From: JBLIOB01 sp047639575 | Lineage (GTDB): Bacteria; Bacteroidota; Bacteroidia; Flavobacteriales_D; Parvicellaceae | Length of the DNA: 39,308 bases | Direction: 5' to 3' | Assembly: GCA_047639575.1 (NCBI GenBank) | Contig: JBLIOB010000008.1 | Location: 1-39,308, forward strand | Shown: piece after piece, positions 23,390 to 32,501 of the stretch | Numbering within the stretch: position 1 is the first letter of the stretch | How the letters are laid out: each line of letters begins with the position of its first letter | The notes under the pieces: generated by a model | What the model saw: only the letters and a program-made list of their open reading frames with translations | Told to the model about the DNA's origin: nothing | The model's database searches: none | Translations under genes and position numbers: made by a program

Positions 23390-26065
23390 CTAAAATGCAT
23401 TATCGTACCAAGCTCTTTTTCGTTGGATTCTCAGATCTTTGAGCATAGCCGCTTTTACATTCACCGTTAAGGTGTAGCTTCTTCTTGTGCCAAAAGGGAC
23501 CCAGTTGAATGATCCTTCCCAGCAATGCATATCTCTTAAGATTGAAATAGTAGTGTAATTGAAGTCTTTAGCTTGAAAATCAAAACCAGTGTTGATTGCA
23601 ATTTTCCATTTTTTGGTTAATGAGATGTCTCCGCTTAATCTAATTGATTGACTAAATGTTGTTGTATCATCTTCTGTATTAATAAATGATCTATTAGTCG
23701 TGATGTTGTACGATAAGTTTAAGGCCCAAGGAATGGTGAAATCTACAAACTCATCTGCCAGCGCGTCAAATTGATCTTGTTGCTCTTCGGTGACATTACT
23801 TAGGTTCTTACTACCCTTTTTATTCTTGCTTTGAAGGCGATAACTCATCGCTAAATTAGAGGAGGTGAGCGTACCTAGTTTACCTTCGGATTTAATACGG
23901 TAAGTCTTGATTCTTGCCCCTTCTACATATTGATAAGGATCAATAATAGCTCTGAAATTTAAACTAAGTGCTTTGAATAATCTTGTTCTACCTGCAATTG
24001 AAAAATTTGATAGGTTTAGGGTGTCACGCATAAAATCATAAGAGGCTCCGATTGTTGCATTTTCTATCAGTTTAATTTTAGTCTTTTTTCTAGCACTAGC
24101 ATCTGATGTGTCATTTTGAGCCCATAACTTCATATCAAGTGTATTGATTAAGCTCATAGAAATAATTCCACTTTCTCTACTGCTTGGCTTTCCGTAAATC
24201 CCTTGGTCATAAGGAGAGTATGTCTGAGTGTCGTCAACAGGCCCCACCTCTAATTCTGGATTAAGGTTTGGCGTGTAAGTGAAATTGAAATTAGGAGTAA
24301 TTACATGTCTGATTTCTGCTTCTCGTTTTCCTCTCAAAAATCCAGAAAAACCATACATCCCGTATAGTTTAGTCGTCAAACTTGCACTAAAACTTGCCTC
24401 ATGTGCGCCTCTAAATCCTGCAATAGTGCTATCAGTAAATGACGAATCAATGGACTGATAGCTTTTTTCAAGATAATTAAGATAATAGCGCCCGGTGTAT
24501 CGAGCTGCAGGATTGAGCGTAAACGGCCCCATTTTTACGGAGGTATTTAAATTGGCACTATGGCGCATTCCATTTCGCATGTTGCCAATGAGTTCATCCA
24601 CTTTATCTAGTGCAAAAGCTCTTGCTGAATCACTTATTTCATTTTTAATATTTACACTTTGGCTAAACCCAGTGTTTTTTGTTAAGTTTCTAATAAACTT
24701 GCTGCTAGAGGTTCCTAGGTTTCGTAATGGGTAAATTCTGCTTTGATTTATGTTGGTCTCAGGTAAGGTTACGTTAACTATTTCGGTCAGCGTGTTTTGC
24801 GAATGTCTTGCATTAACCGTCATTGAAAAAGGAGAGTTTTGGAAAGTCTTGCTCCATCTTATATTAGAGTTGAAGGTGTTGGATAAAAAGTCAGTTCCAG
24901 TACTGTTAAAGTTGTTCTGAAAGTTATTGATTGATCCAAGGTTGACGTTTGCAGAAAATCGTGATCCTGGTCTGGCCTTTGGATCTTGACTATGCGTCCA
25001 TCTAACAAAAAACTCAGATGATTTGGAGAAATCTGGAAAATCCGGTTCGGAAATTCTCAATTGGGCGTATTGTACATCTATATTCCCGCTGAATTTGTAT
25101 TTAGATTTATATCTGGTTTTGTTTCTAAGTCCCCAGCTCCCTCTAGAGTAAATGTCTCCTAGAATCTGCGTGTCAAATTTTTCCCCTAAATGATGATAGT
25201 AACCGAGACCTTGAAGGAAGTAGCCTAAAGTTGGGGAGCTACCATAAGTTGGTATTACAATTCCGTTTGTGCCGCCCTTTTTATTCGGAAAAAATCCAAA
25301 AGGAAGGCCGAGGGGAGTTGGTATATCAGCGATCCATAGGTTTAAAGGTCCAGAGATGATTTTATCATCTGGGATAACAATAGCTGTACTTAACTTGAAG
25401 TAATAGTGCGGATGAGGTAAGTCACAAGTGGTATATTTTCCTTTTGATACATGAATTTCATCGTTGGCTTGTTTTTTAACTACTTCAGATGTTAGAAAGC
25501 CTTCTGCCTGTTCAGTTCTTACATTATATATGATGCCTTTCTTCGTTTCAAAATTGTATCGGATACTGTCCATTTCAAAGTCATCATCTTTTTCTTTGAA
25601 ATGTGGTTTACCTACTGGGTTACCTAGAGAGTCAAGCGTCATTTTTGCAAAAGCAATTTTGGTTAGAAAATTAAATTCGATGTGATTTGCATCTAAAATG
25701 ATTCCATCGTAGTCAACATGGGCTGTTCCGTAGAGATAAACTTTCTGATTAGGCAGGTCAAATATCATCGAATCTTGCGCGTTATACTCTACTTGAGATT
25801 CAAAACTAACGTTAGCGGTGTCTACTTGAGTGGTATCTGAGGTTACCTGAGATACACTGATGTTGCTTATTAACAGAAGTCCGAGGATAAGTGAAAGCGG
25901 CCTTGAGTAACAATAAGCAAATTCAAAGCTATTTTTGTTGGTATGCTTTATGTACGGATGGGTAAGAACCTTAGTACTTAATGATATGAAATGCTTTAAA
26001 CTCAATAGCGCCAATAACCTGTTTGCGAAGAAACGTATTTTTTTGATGTTTCTTGTGTTAACCAT
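23390..26065 (-). CDS. lptD: LptD-like lipopolysaccharide assembly outer-membrane protein
   Basis: The 891-residue protein has a hydrophobic export signal late in the N-terminus (~55-72, SRPLSLILGLLLISNISVSQ), an OstA-type periplasmic jelly-roll domain (~95-230, FDLPNQKVYLYGTAHVDYDG), and a large beta-barrel rich in Asn and aromatic residues to the C-terminus. It would insert lipopolysaccharide into the outer leaflet with LptE. The only ATG compatible with the export signal is at 26065, which puts about 80 bases of the gene antisense to the start of the divergent amidase gene; no ATG, GTG or TTG occurs between that overlap and the signal. The 54-residue lead before the hydrophobic core is unusually long and may be wrong. 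It is separated by 49 bases from slyD. Confidence 0.85.
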   Translation of the reverse strand: MVNTRNIKKIRFFANRLLALLSLKHFISLSTKVLTHPYIKHTNKNSFEFAYCYSRPLSLILGLLLISNISVSQVTSDTTQVDTANVSFESQVEYNAQDSMIFDLPNQKVYLYGTAHVDYDGIILDANHIEFNFLTKIAFAKMTLDSLGNPVGKPHFKEKDDDFEMDSIRYNFETKKGIIYNVRTEQAEGFLTSEVVKKQANDEIHVSKGKYTTCDLPHPHYYFKLSTAIVIPDDKIISGPLNLWIADIPTPLGLPFGFFPNKKGGTNGIVIPTYGSSPTLGYFLQGLGYYHHLGEKFDTQILGDIYSRGSWGLRNKTRYKSKYKFSGNIDVQYAQLRISEPDFPDFSKSSEFFVRWTHSQDPKARPGSRFSANVNLGSINNFQNNFNSTGTDFLSNTFNSNIRWSKTFQNSPFSMTVNARHSQNTLTEIVNVTLPETNINQSRIYPLRNLGTSSSKFIRNLTKNTGFSQSVNIKNEISDSARAFALDKVDELIGNMRNGMRHSANLNTSVKMGPFTLNPAARYTGRYYLNYLEKSYQSIDSSFTDSTIAGFRGAHEASFSASLTTKLYGMYGFSGFLRGKREAEIRHVITPNFNFTYTPNLNPELEVGPVDDTQTYSPYDQGIYGKPSSRESGIISMSLINTLDMKLWAQNDTSDASARKKTKIKLIENATIGASYDFMRDTLNLSNFSIAGRTRLFKALSLNFRAIIDPYQYVEGARIKTYRIKSEGKLGTLTSSNLAMSYRLQSKNKKGSKNLSNVTEEQQDQFDALADEFVDFTIPWALNLSYNITTNRSFINTEDDTTTFSQSIRLSGDISLTKKWKIAINTGFDFQAKDFNYTTISILRDMHCWEGSFNWVPFGTRRSYTLTVNVKAAMLKDLRIQRKRAWYDNAF

Positions 26066-27161
26066 GTGCAGTAATTGTGTCTTTTCTCAAGAAAACATGG
26101 GAATTAAGACAGTTGTGATCGATCCGGGTCACGGAGGGAAGGATCCAGGGGCAGTTGGAGTGAAAAAAACTTACGAGAAAGATGTGGCTCTTTCCGTTTC
26201 CTTAAAACTTGGCGATTTAATAAAAAAGAATCATCCGGAAGTTAAAGTAGTTTATACTAGATCTACAGATGTGTTCATCGGTTTAGCCGAAAGAGCTAAA
26301 AAAGCGAACAGCATATCTGCAGATTTATTTATTTCTGTTCATGCCAATGCTGCTGCTAATAAAAGTGCGCATGGAGCGGAAGTATGGGTTTTAGGGCTTC
26401 ATAAGTCGGAAGCAGCGCTAGAGATCGCCAAAAAAGAAAATTCTTCTATATTAATGGAAGATGATCATGGCACAAAATATCAAGATTTCAACCCAAAAGA
26501 CCCAGATGCTTATATTGGTTTAGCCATGAGGCAGAACGCGCATTTAGATCAAAGTTTAAACTTGGCAAATTCTGTTCAAACAAGATTTGTTGGTGAGGCC
26601 AAAAGGAAAAACCGAGGTGTGAAACAGGCTGGGTTCATGGTGTTATATCGAACTACTATGCCGGCAATACTAGTAGAGTTGGGGTTTTTGTCGTATGCTC
26701 CAGAAGAGAAATTTCTTGCCAGTGCTGCTGGTCAAGAGACTATGGCCAATTCGCTGTACAATGGATTTAAAGAATACAAAATTAAAATAGACGGTGTAAA
26801 TAGCATTGTAAAAGGAGATTCAATCGAGGTGGATACGGAAATTGCAGCTCCAAATGATCCCAAACCTGTACCTATTATAATCAGGGATAAATCAGTATTC
26901 AAAGTTCAAATTGCCGCTTCTTCTGTTTCCATTGAAACACAGGCGTCAAATTTCAAAGGTGTTGAACTGGTAGAACAGCATCAGATTAACGGCATTTATA
27001 AATATACTGTGGGAAACTTTCTTACCTTTGAAGAGGCTAAAGCGCGTCAAAAAGAGGTTAAGAAAATAGGTTTTGATTCAGCATTTATCATTGCTTTCTA
27101 TAATGGCAAAAAGATTACCATTCAGGAGGGCATTCAATTACAAGGAGGAGACTCAAAGTGA
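25986..27161 (+). CDS. AmiC-type N-acetylmuramoyl-L-alanine amidase with C-terminal SPOR-like domain
   Basis: Starting at ATG 25986, the product has 391 residues with a signal peptide (KKRIFLMFLVLTMCSNCVFSQ). The Amidase_3 domain shows the zinc ligands His49 (IDPGHGGKDPG) and Glu64, the SVHANAA motif and the catalytic glutamate in VELGFLS. Residues ~315-390 look like a SPOR domain (KVQIAASSVSIETQASNFKG), which binds denuded glycan at the septum. It cuts the bond between muramic acid and the stem peptide, for daughter-cell separation. It overlaps the lptD 5' end antisense and the next gene by four bases (GTGA). Confidence 0.93.
   Translation: MKCFKLNSANNLFAKKRIFLMFLVLTMCSNCVFSQENMGIKTVVIDPGHGGKDPGAVGVKKTYEKDVALSVSLKLGDLIKKNHPEVKVVYTRSTDVFIGLAERAKKANSISADLFISVHANAAANKSAHGAEVWVLGLHKSEAALEIAKKENSSILMEDDHGTKYQDFNPKDPDAYIGLAMRQNAHLDQSLNLANSVQTRFVGEAKRKNRGVKQAGFMVLYRTTMPAILVELGFLSYAPEEKFLASAAGQETMANSLYNGFKEYKIKIDGVNSIVKGDSIEVDTEIAAPNDPKPVPIIIRDKSVFKVQIAASSVSIETQASNFKGVELVEQHQINGIYKYTVGNFLTFEEAKARQKEVKKIGFDSAFIIAFYNGKKITIQEGIQLQGGDSK
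27142..27150 (+). promoter_or_regulatory. Strong Shine-Dalgarno sequence before the GTG start of the MCE gene
   Basis: AAGGAGGAG lies seven bases before GTG 27158. Strong anti-16S matches are rare in Bacteroidota, so this helps to fix the GTG start. It lies within the end of the amidase coding sequence (encoding GGD). Confidence 0.6.
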
Positions 27162-28192
27162 AACGAGAAGTAATTATAGGTTTTGTAGCCATAGCAGCAG
27201 TTGGAACATTAATATTCGGACTGTTTTATCTCAAAGGAGAAAATTTATTTGCAAACAATAGAACTTTTCATACTACGTATCAAACCGTAGACGGATTAGC
27301 TACAGCGAGCCCCGTAAAGGTAAGCGGACTTCAAGTTGGTGTAGTAACCAAATTGGAAATGAATGCAGATGACCCGAGTTTAATTGATGTTTATTTTATT
27401 ATTGATAAAGAAGGGCTTGAAATTCCAAGTACTTCTATTGCCATTTTGGAATCTGATCTTCTGGGAACTAAATCTATAGATTTAAAGTTAGGATTAGATA
27501 CTGACATGTTAGAACCTGGTGATTTTGTTTTAGCGCAAGTTCAGGCAGAATTAAATGAGATGGTAAACGAACAATTACTGCCATTGAAGTTGAAAACGGA
27601 AGAGTTAATTGCGACTATTGATTCTACCGTGACTATTGTAAAGTCCGTAATTGGAAACAATACTGATAATTTAAATGAAAGTTTTATTGGTCTGAGAACT
27701 GCAATTCTTTCATTTGGATCAATGACTGATAGACTGGATACACTGGTGAAAAGACAAGCGGGTAAAATTGCGACAATATTTTCAAATGTGTCGAGCATTA
27801 CTGCTAATTTGAAACAAAGTAATGCATCGATTACAGCACTTATTGGCAATGCTGTAGTGATTACTGACTCGTTAAAACAGGTGGATCTGATAGGTACTGT
27901 CAATCAGGCAAAATTGGCGTTTACTCAAGCCAATATTGTGTTGCAAGCAATTAACAACGATAATGGAACCTTGAATAAATTATTGAATGATAGTACGTTA
28001 TATAATAACGTAAATGTAATGGTTGACCAAGCAACACAACTAGTTGAAAATATTCAAGCTCATCCAAACAGATATCTTCAGTTCGCGGTATTTGGTAGTA
28101 AAGATACAGGGCTTGGTCCAATGTCTAAAAGAGATGAAAAAGCATTGAGAAAATTTGCTCATGATGATTCTATTCTGGATAAATACAGATAA
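27158..28192 (+). CDS. MlaD-like MCE-domain protein
   Basis: The 344-residue protein starts at GTG 27158, overlapping the amidase stop by four bases. It has one N-terminal helix (EVIIGFVAIAAVGTLIFGLFY), an MCE domain at ~38-115 (VDGLATASPVKVSGLQVGVV, LESDLLGTKSIDL), and a long helical region (~125-310) typical of MCE proteins, which oligomerise into hexameric rings or tubes carrying lipids between membranes. The MlaE permease and MlaF ATPase are not in this window. Coupling with an amidase is typical in this phylum, as far as I recall. Confidence 0.93.
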   Translation: MKREVIIGFVAIAAVGTLIFGLFYLKGENLFANNRTFHTTYQTVDGLATASPVKVSGLQVGVVTKLEMNADDPSLIDVYFIIDKEGLEIPSTSIAILESDLLGTKSIDLKLGLDTDMLEPGDFVLAQVQAELNEMVNEQLLPLKLKTEELIATIDSTVTIVKSVIGNNTDNLNESFIGLRTAILSFGSMTDRLDTLVKRQAGKIATIFSNVSSITANLKQSNASITALIGNAVVITDSLKQVDLIGTVNQAKLAFTQANIVLQAINNDNGTLNKLLNDSTLYNNVNVMVDQATQLVENIQAHPNRYLQFAVFGSKDTGLGPMSKRDEKALRKFAHDDSILDKYR

Positions 28193-28224
28193 AATTAAAC
28201 TCCAAATTAAATTTAGTAGCAGGT

Positions 28225-29547
28225 ATGGCAATTAGTGGAATTGTGTTTTGTGTTTTAGCCACCTTCGGGTTCGGTTTGTTTGCATTCAACGCTCTACGAA
28301 TTAGAAAGAATATCAATTTAGGAATTGATGTTGATCGTAAAGGTAATTTAGGCCAGAGAATAAAAATCACAATTTTAGTAGCGCTTGGGCAAAAGAAAAT
28401 GTTCAAAAGGCCAATTCCAGCCATACTGCACCTATGTATCTATGTGGCCTTTGTAATTACTCAAATCGAGTTAGTGGAGATTTTTGTAGACGGAATTACT
28501 GGCTCACACCGTGCATTTGCGGGTAAAATTGGAAGTATTTATACATTGGCAATTGACATTATTGAAGTGCTTTCAGTACTTGCTTTTTTAGCAACGTTGA
28601 TTTTCTTAATTCGGAGAAACTTGATAAAAGTGCCCAGATTGGTCATGTCAGAGATGACAGGCTGGCCTAAGCTAGATGGTAATTTAATTTTGTATTTTGA
28701 GATCTTGCTGATCTGCTTTATTTTCATGATGAATGGAGCCGATGAGGTCATTCACTTAAGAGAGTCTGGTGCTTCATACGGTTTTACCATTTCAAGTATT
28801 ATCGGACCAGCATTCTTTGGTTCAATGAGTACTGAATCTCTTCATTTGGTGGAGAATATTGGTTGGTGGGGACATATTTGTATGGTTTTTGTCTTTTTAA
28901 ACTATCTGCCAATATCAAAACATTTTCATATCCTTTTAGCCTTCCCAAATGTGTTTTATTCTAACCTGAACCCAAAAGGAGCATTTTCCAACATGGAGTC
29001 AGTTAAAAAGGAAGTTGAAATGATGTTTGATCCAACCGCTGATCCATATGCAACTCCAGATCCAGCGGCTCAAGAGGTTGCTCCTGCACGATTTGGAGCA
29101 AAAGATGTGACAGATTTGAATTGGGTGAATTTGTTGAATGCATACACATGTACTGAGTGTGGACGATGTACTTCATCATGCCCAGCTAATCAAACAGGCA
29201 AGATGCTTTCTCCTAGAAAAATAATGATGGATACTCGTGATCGATTGGAAGAGGTAGGTAGAAACAAAAGAAAGCACGGTAAAGATCATGACGATGGAAA
29301 ATCATTGCTTGGAGATTATATTACTGAAGAAGAAGTTTGGGCATGTACATCCTGTAACGCTTGTGTAGAAGAGTGTCCAGTGAACATTGATCCATTATCA
29401 ATAATTATTGATTTGAGAAGGTATTTAGTGATGGAGGAAGCAAAGTCGCCAAGCGAATTGACCACTATGTTCACGAACATTGAAAATAACGGAGCACCTT
29501 GGCAATTTTCTCCAACAGATCGACTTAACTGGGCCAGTGAAGAATAA
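28225..29547 (+). CDS. Membrane protein with heme-like domain and two [4Fe-4S] sites (HdrE/HdrD- or GlpC-like)
   Basis: The 440-residue protein has five predicted helices (residues ~1-24, 66-88, 105-131, 150-170 and 213-240) with membrane histidines at 69, 217, 233 and 235 that could hold b-type heme, like the NarI/HdrE family. A C-terminal dicluster ferredoxin domain follows: C309, C312, C315, C319 (CTECGRCTSSCP) and C374, C377, C380, C384 (CTSCNACVEECP). It probably moves electrons between quinone and a soluble partner. It is followed 11 bases later by a CCG-domain protein, the usual partner in heterodisulfide-reductase-like or lactate-oxidase-like modules. The substrate is unknown. Confidence 0.88.
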   Translation: MAISGIVFCVLATFGFGLFAFNALRIRKNINLGIDVDRKGNLGQRIKITILVALGQKKMFKRPIPAILHLCIYVAFVITQIELVEIFVDGITGSHRAFAGKIGSIYTLAIDIIEVLSVLAFLATLIFLIRRNLIKVPRLVMSEMTGWPKLDGNLILYFEILLICFIFMMNGADEVIHLRESGASYGFTISSIIGPAFFGSMSTESLHLVENIGWWGHICMVFVFLNYLPISKHFHILLAFPNVFYSNLNPKGAFSNMESVKKEVEMMFDPTADPYATPDPAAQEVAPARFGAKDVTDLNWVNLLNAYTCTECGRCTSSCPANQTGKMLSPRKIMMDTRDRLEEVGRNKRKHGKDHDDGKSLLGDYITEEEVWACTSCNACVEECPVNIDPLSIIIDLRRYLVMEEAKSPSELTTMFTNIENNGAPWQFSPTDRLNWASEE

Positions 29548-29558
29548 AGAAGTATTAA

Positions 29559-30353
29559 ATGACGGAACAAATTAAGGTACCCACTATGCAAGAGCTTTTA
29601 GCTAAAGGCGAAACTGCAGACGTCTTGTTTTGGGTGGGCTGCGCTGGTAGCTTTGACGATAGAGCAAAGAAAATAACAAAGGCAGTCATTAAAATCCTTC
29701 ACAATTGCGGGGTTAAATATGCAGTTTTAGGTACGGAAGAATCTTGTACTGGAGATCCTGCGAAAAGAGCTGGAAATGAGTTTTTATTTCAAATGCAGGC
29801 TTTTCAGAACATTCAAGTACTTAATGGATATGAAGTAAAGAAGATAGTGACTGCATGTCCTCACTGTTTTAATACACTCAAAAACGAGTACCCGGAATTA
29901 GGTGGTGATTTTGAAGTCGTTCACCATACTCAGTTAATTCAAGACCTTATTCAGTCAGGTAAGCTTAAGGTTTCTGGAGATGCCCCATTCAAAGGGAAAA
30001 AAATTACTTTTCATGATCCTTGCTATCTTGGCAGAGCCAATGATATTTATGAAGCACCAAGAGATATTTTAATGAAATTGGATGCTGAGCTTGTCGAGAT
30101 GAAGCGATGTAAAACGAAAGGATTATGTTGTGGCGCTGGTGGCGCTCAAATGTTTAAGGAAGCGGAAAAAGGAGATAAAGAAATTAACGTAGAACGGACA
30201 GAGGAAGCATTAGAAACCAAACCGGATTTTATTGCAACTGGTTGTCCTTTTTGTAATACGATGATGACAGATGGTCTGAAGAACTTTGAAAAAGAAGATT
30301 CTGTGCAGGTATTGGACATCGCAGAAATGATTGCTAGCGCAGCAAACTTATAA
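29559..30353 (+). CDS. CCG-domain (HdrB/LutA-like) iron-sulfur protein
   Basis: At 264 residues it has two CCG-type cysteine-rich domains. The second is canonical: C155 (HDPCYLGR), C190-C191 (LCCGAGGAQMF), and C229/C232 (TGCPFCNTMM). The first is degenerate: C28 (GCAGSF), C63 in EESCTGDPA where CCG would be expected, and C100/C103 (TACPHCFNT). In HdrB each full domain can hold a noncubane [4Fe-4S] cluster, so here the first site may bind a different centre. It is the catalytic-looking soluble partner of the membrane iron-sulfur protein just upstream. No flavin subunit is nearby. Confidence 0.88.
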   Translation: MTEQIKVPTMQELLAKGETADVLFWVGCAGSFDDRAKKITKAVIKILHNCGVKYAVLGTEESCTGDPAKRAGNEFLFQMQAFQNIQVLNGYEVKKIVTACPHCFNTLKNEYPELGGDFEVVHHTQLIQDLIQSGKLKVSGDAPFKGKKITFHDPCYLGRANDIYEAPRDILMKLDAELVEMKRCKTKGLCCGAGGAQMFKEAEKGDKEINVERTEEALETKPDFIATGCPFCNTMMTDGLKNFEKEDSVQVLDIAEMIASAANL

Positions 30354-30354
30354 T

Positions 30355-30837
30355 ATGGAAGTTCACTTTAATATATTGCCCGATCAGTCCAAGGTTTGGA
30401 TGTATCAATCTAAAAATGCGTTCACAGAAGAGCAGCAAAAGGTGATCTACGAACTGGCGGAAGTATTTCTAGGTGAATGGGAAAGTCATAAAATACCCGT
30501 TCAAGGCTCGATAGATATTCTTAACAATCAATTTATAAGAGTCGCTGCCTTTACAGATGAGCCTAGTATGTGCGGAAAAGCACAAGATGGGCAAGTGAGA
30601 TTGATAAAAGAATTAGAGCAAGAGCTCGATCTAGATTTGACGAATAGAATGTTGTTGGCATTTGAAATAGAAGGAGCTACCAAAATATTTCATCTGAACG
30701 ATTTGGATTCTGCTATTGAAAAAGCAGAGTTATCCTCGGATTCCACGTTTTATAATAATCTGATTCAATCGAAGTCAGACTACATCCAGAATTGGAAAGA
30801 AGAAGCTTCGAAGACGTGGCTTAATAAATACTTCTAA
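30355..30837 (+). CDS. Small conserved protein often labelled ABC transporter ATPase, function unknown
   Basis: It begins one base after the preceding stop (ATG 30355) and has 161 residues. Despite the label found on relatives in public genomes, it has no Walker A, Walker B or signature motif, so it is not an ABC ATPase. It has a mixed alpha/beta pattern with GSIDILNNQFIRVAAF and conserved-looking aromatic and acidic residues, one cysteine (Cys80 region, PSMCGKAQDG), and no signal or membrane helix. Its tight link to the two iron-sulfur proteins suggests a helper role; nothing more can be said. Its stop overlaps the convergent glycosyltransferase gene by four bases. Confidence 0.8.
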   Translation: MEVHFNILPDQSKVWMYQSKNAFTEEQQKVIYELAEVFLGEWESHKIPVQGSIDILNNQFIRVAAFTDEPSMCGKAQDGQVRLIKELEQELDLDLTNRMLLAFEIEGATKIFHLNDLDSAIEKAELSSDSTFYNNLIQSKSDYIQNWKEEASKTWLNKYF

Positions 30838-32501
30838 AAGAAAACTAAATAGATGTATTCTAATGATTCATCTCTAGTTTCAGGATTCAAGAAGCGCATG
30901 TTAAGACGAGTAGGCGAGTGAAATGCAATTTTGTACGCTTTTTTACATGGCATTTTTTCCACCTCATAGTAACGGTAATGTTTATCTGAGAATAAAATGC
31001 TGGAACCTTCTAGATCACTCGTTTTTAAGTTGGTGAAATTGTAGACAGGAGAAGTCATATGTCTGCTGTGAAAATCAAAACTATGAGGAGAAATTCCAAT
31101 CACGTGCTGTTTTTCTTTGGGAATATTTGCTTCCTCAACATACCTTGTTGCTACAAGTTGAGCATCGTATTCTGCCAGGTTAGGAAAGAAATGTGTTTTT
31201 AAATAAATGTTAAGCATGCAGGCTGCAATGGCGGATGCAAGAATTACAATATGTAGCTGCCTTCTCTTGGTAATTAGGGCCACTATGAAAACGATGATTA
31301 CTCCTAAAGTTAAATAATATAGAATGTTGTTGTTAACGAAGACAAATTGGCCAATTAGGATAATTGCGGTGAATAATATTAACATAATCCCTATTTGGAT
31401 CCATATCAGGAATTTTCCTTTAGATTTTTGCGCTAACTGATTTAGGTAATTACCAGCTAAAATGGCAATAAATGGATAAATAATATAGATATAATGATCC
31501 AGCTGAAATTTGGAAAACGATAAAGCAATAAAAGGCAGAAATATCGCCCCAATTGTATAGAATTCACTGACTTTAATTGCCTTGAATGAAGTTCTAACCT
31601 TGTAAATAAGTGCCATAGCAGCTATGAATGTCCAAGGTAGATATGACCACGAGAAAATACCTAAGAAAAAATGCCAAGGCGCTCCATTGTCCCATTCACT
31701 TTCACCGGTTAATCTCCCAAAACTTTGCTCCCAAAAGTAAAAGTTAAGGCCGCTGATTCCTTCTACTACTTTTCCACTTGATAAAGAAGTTAGTTTCTCT
31801 GGTTGTGCATCAAACTGAGAATAGAGTCCATATATCATAGGACTAATTACAATGGCTGTAATAACTATACCAACTAGCCATTCCCAACGAAATAAATTGC
31901 TCCACTGCCTTTTAATTAAGATGTGAGTACCGATGGCTAAAACAGGTACCATAAGGCCAATGGGACCTTTGACTAACATAGCTAATCCGACCCCAATGAA
32001 TCCAAGAATAAGATGTTTGAATTTGCCATTTTCTAAAAATGCAACTATTCCCCAGACAGAAAATATGGCTGCACCAACCAGTATGGTATCAGTTCTAACA
32101 TCATGGCTTATAATAAATATAGACTGTGTTGTGGCAAAAATAATTGCCGCAACATACCCTGTAGTCTTATTATAAAGTAGCCTACCTAGTCGCAAGGTTG
32201 AATAAATTCCTAAGTAGATAAACAAGATAGATGGCAGTCGGTAAGCCCAATTCTCGATTCCAAAAATGCTAAATGAAAAGGAAGACAGCCAAAACAATAA
32301 AGGCGGTTTGTCTAAATAATCTCTTCCACGATGAAATACCTCAAGGTAGTTTCCGTTTTCAAGCATTTCCATACTTATAGACGCGTATTGACTGGCGTCT
32401 ACACCTAGTACTGGAAGATTAATCCCAGATAAAAATGTAATGGTTACTAAAGCCAAGACAATCCAATAAACATATTTTAATTGCTGCTCGGTTGTTACCA
32501 C
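30834..32501 (-). CDS. ArnT-like GT39/83-family membrane glycosyltransferase
   Basis: The 555-residue protein starts at GTG 32501 and overlaps the OstA-like gene by seven bases. Its first periplasmic loop has the family acidic residue in DASQYASISMEMLENGNYLE and the RGRDYLDKPPLLFWLSS motif, typical of ArnT and related lipid-linked-sugar transferases. About 11-12 helices follow, then a ~120-residue periplasmic C-terminal domain. It would move a sugar from an undecaprenyl or dolichol-type carrier onto lipid A or another acceptor in the periplasm. Its coupling to an OstA-like gene supports a lipopolysaccharide acceptor, which is inferred. Confidence 0.9.
   Translation of the reverse strand: MVTTEQQLKYVYWIVLALVTITFLSGINLPVLGVDASQYASISMEMLENGNYLEVFHRGRDYLDKPPLLFWLSSFSFSIFGIENWAYRLPSILFIYLGIYSTLRLGRLLYNKTTGYVAAIIFATTQSIFIISHDVRTDTILVGAAIFSVWGIVAFLENGKFKHLILGFIGVGLAMLVKGPIGLMVPVLAIGTHILIKRQWSNLFRWEWLVGIVITAIVISPMIYGLYSQFDAQPEKLTSLSSGKVVEGISGLNFYFWEQSFGRLTGESEWDNGAPWHFFLGIFSWSYLPWTFIAAMALIYKVRTSFKAIKVSEFYTIGAIFLPFIALSFSKFQLDHYIYIIYPFIAILAGNYLNQLAQKSKGKFLIWIQIGIMLILFTAIILIGQFVFVNNNILYYLTLGVIIVFIVALITKRRQLHIVILASAIAACMLNIYLKTHFFPNLAEYDAQLVATRYVEEANIPKEKQHVIGISPHSFDFHSRHMTSPVYNFTNLKTSDLEGSSILFSDKHYRYYEVEKMPCKKAYKIAFHSPTRLNMRFLNPETRDESLEYIYLVFF

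Noticed and set aside
25935..26065. A longer amidase starting at 25935.
   Set aside because: The extra 17 residues precede a normal signal peptide and increase the antisense overlap with lptD; ATG 25986 is the simpler start.
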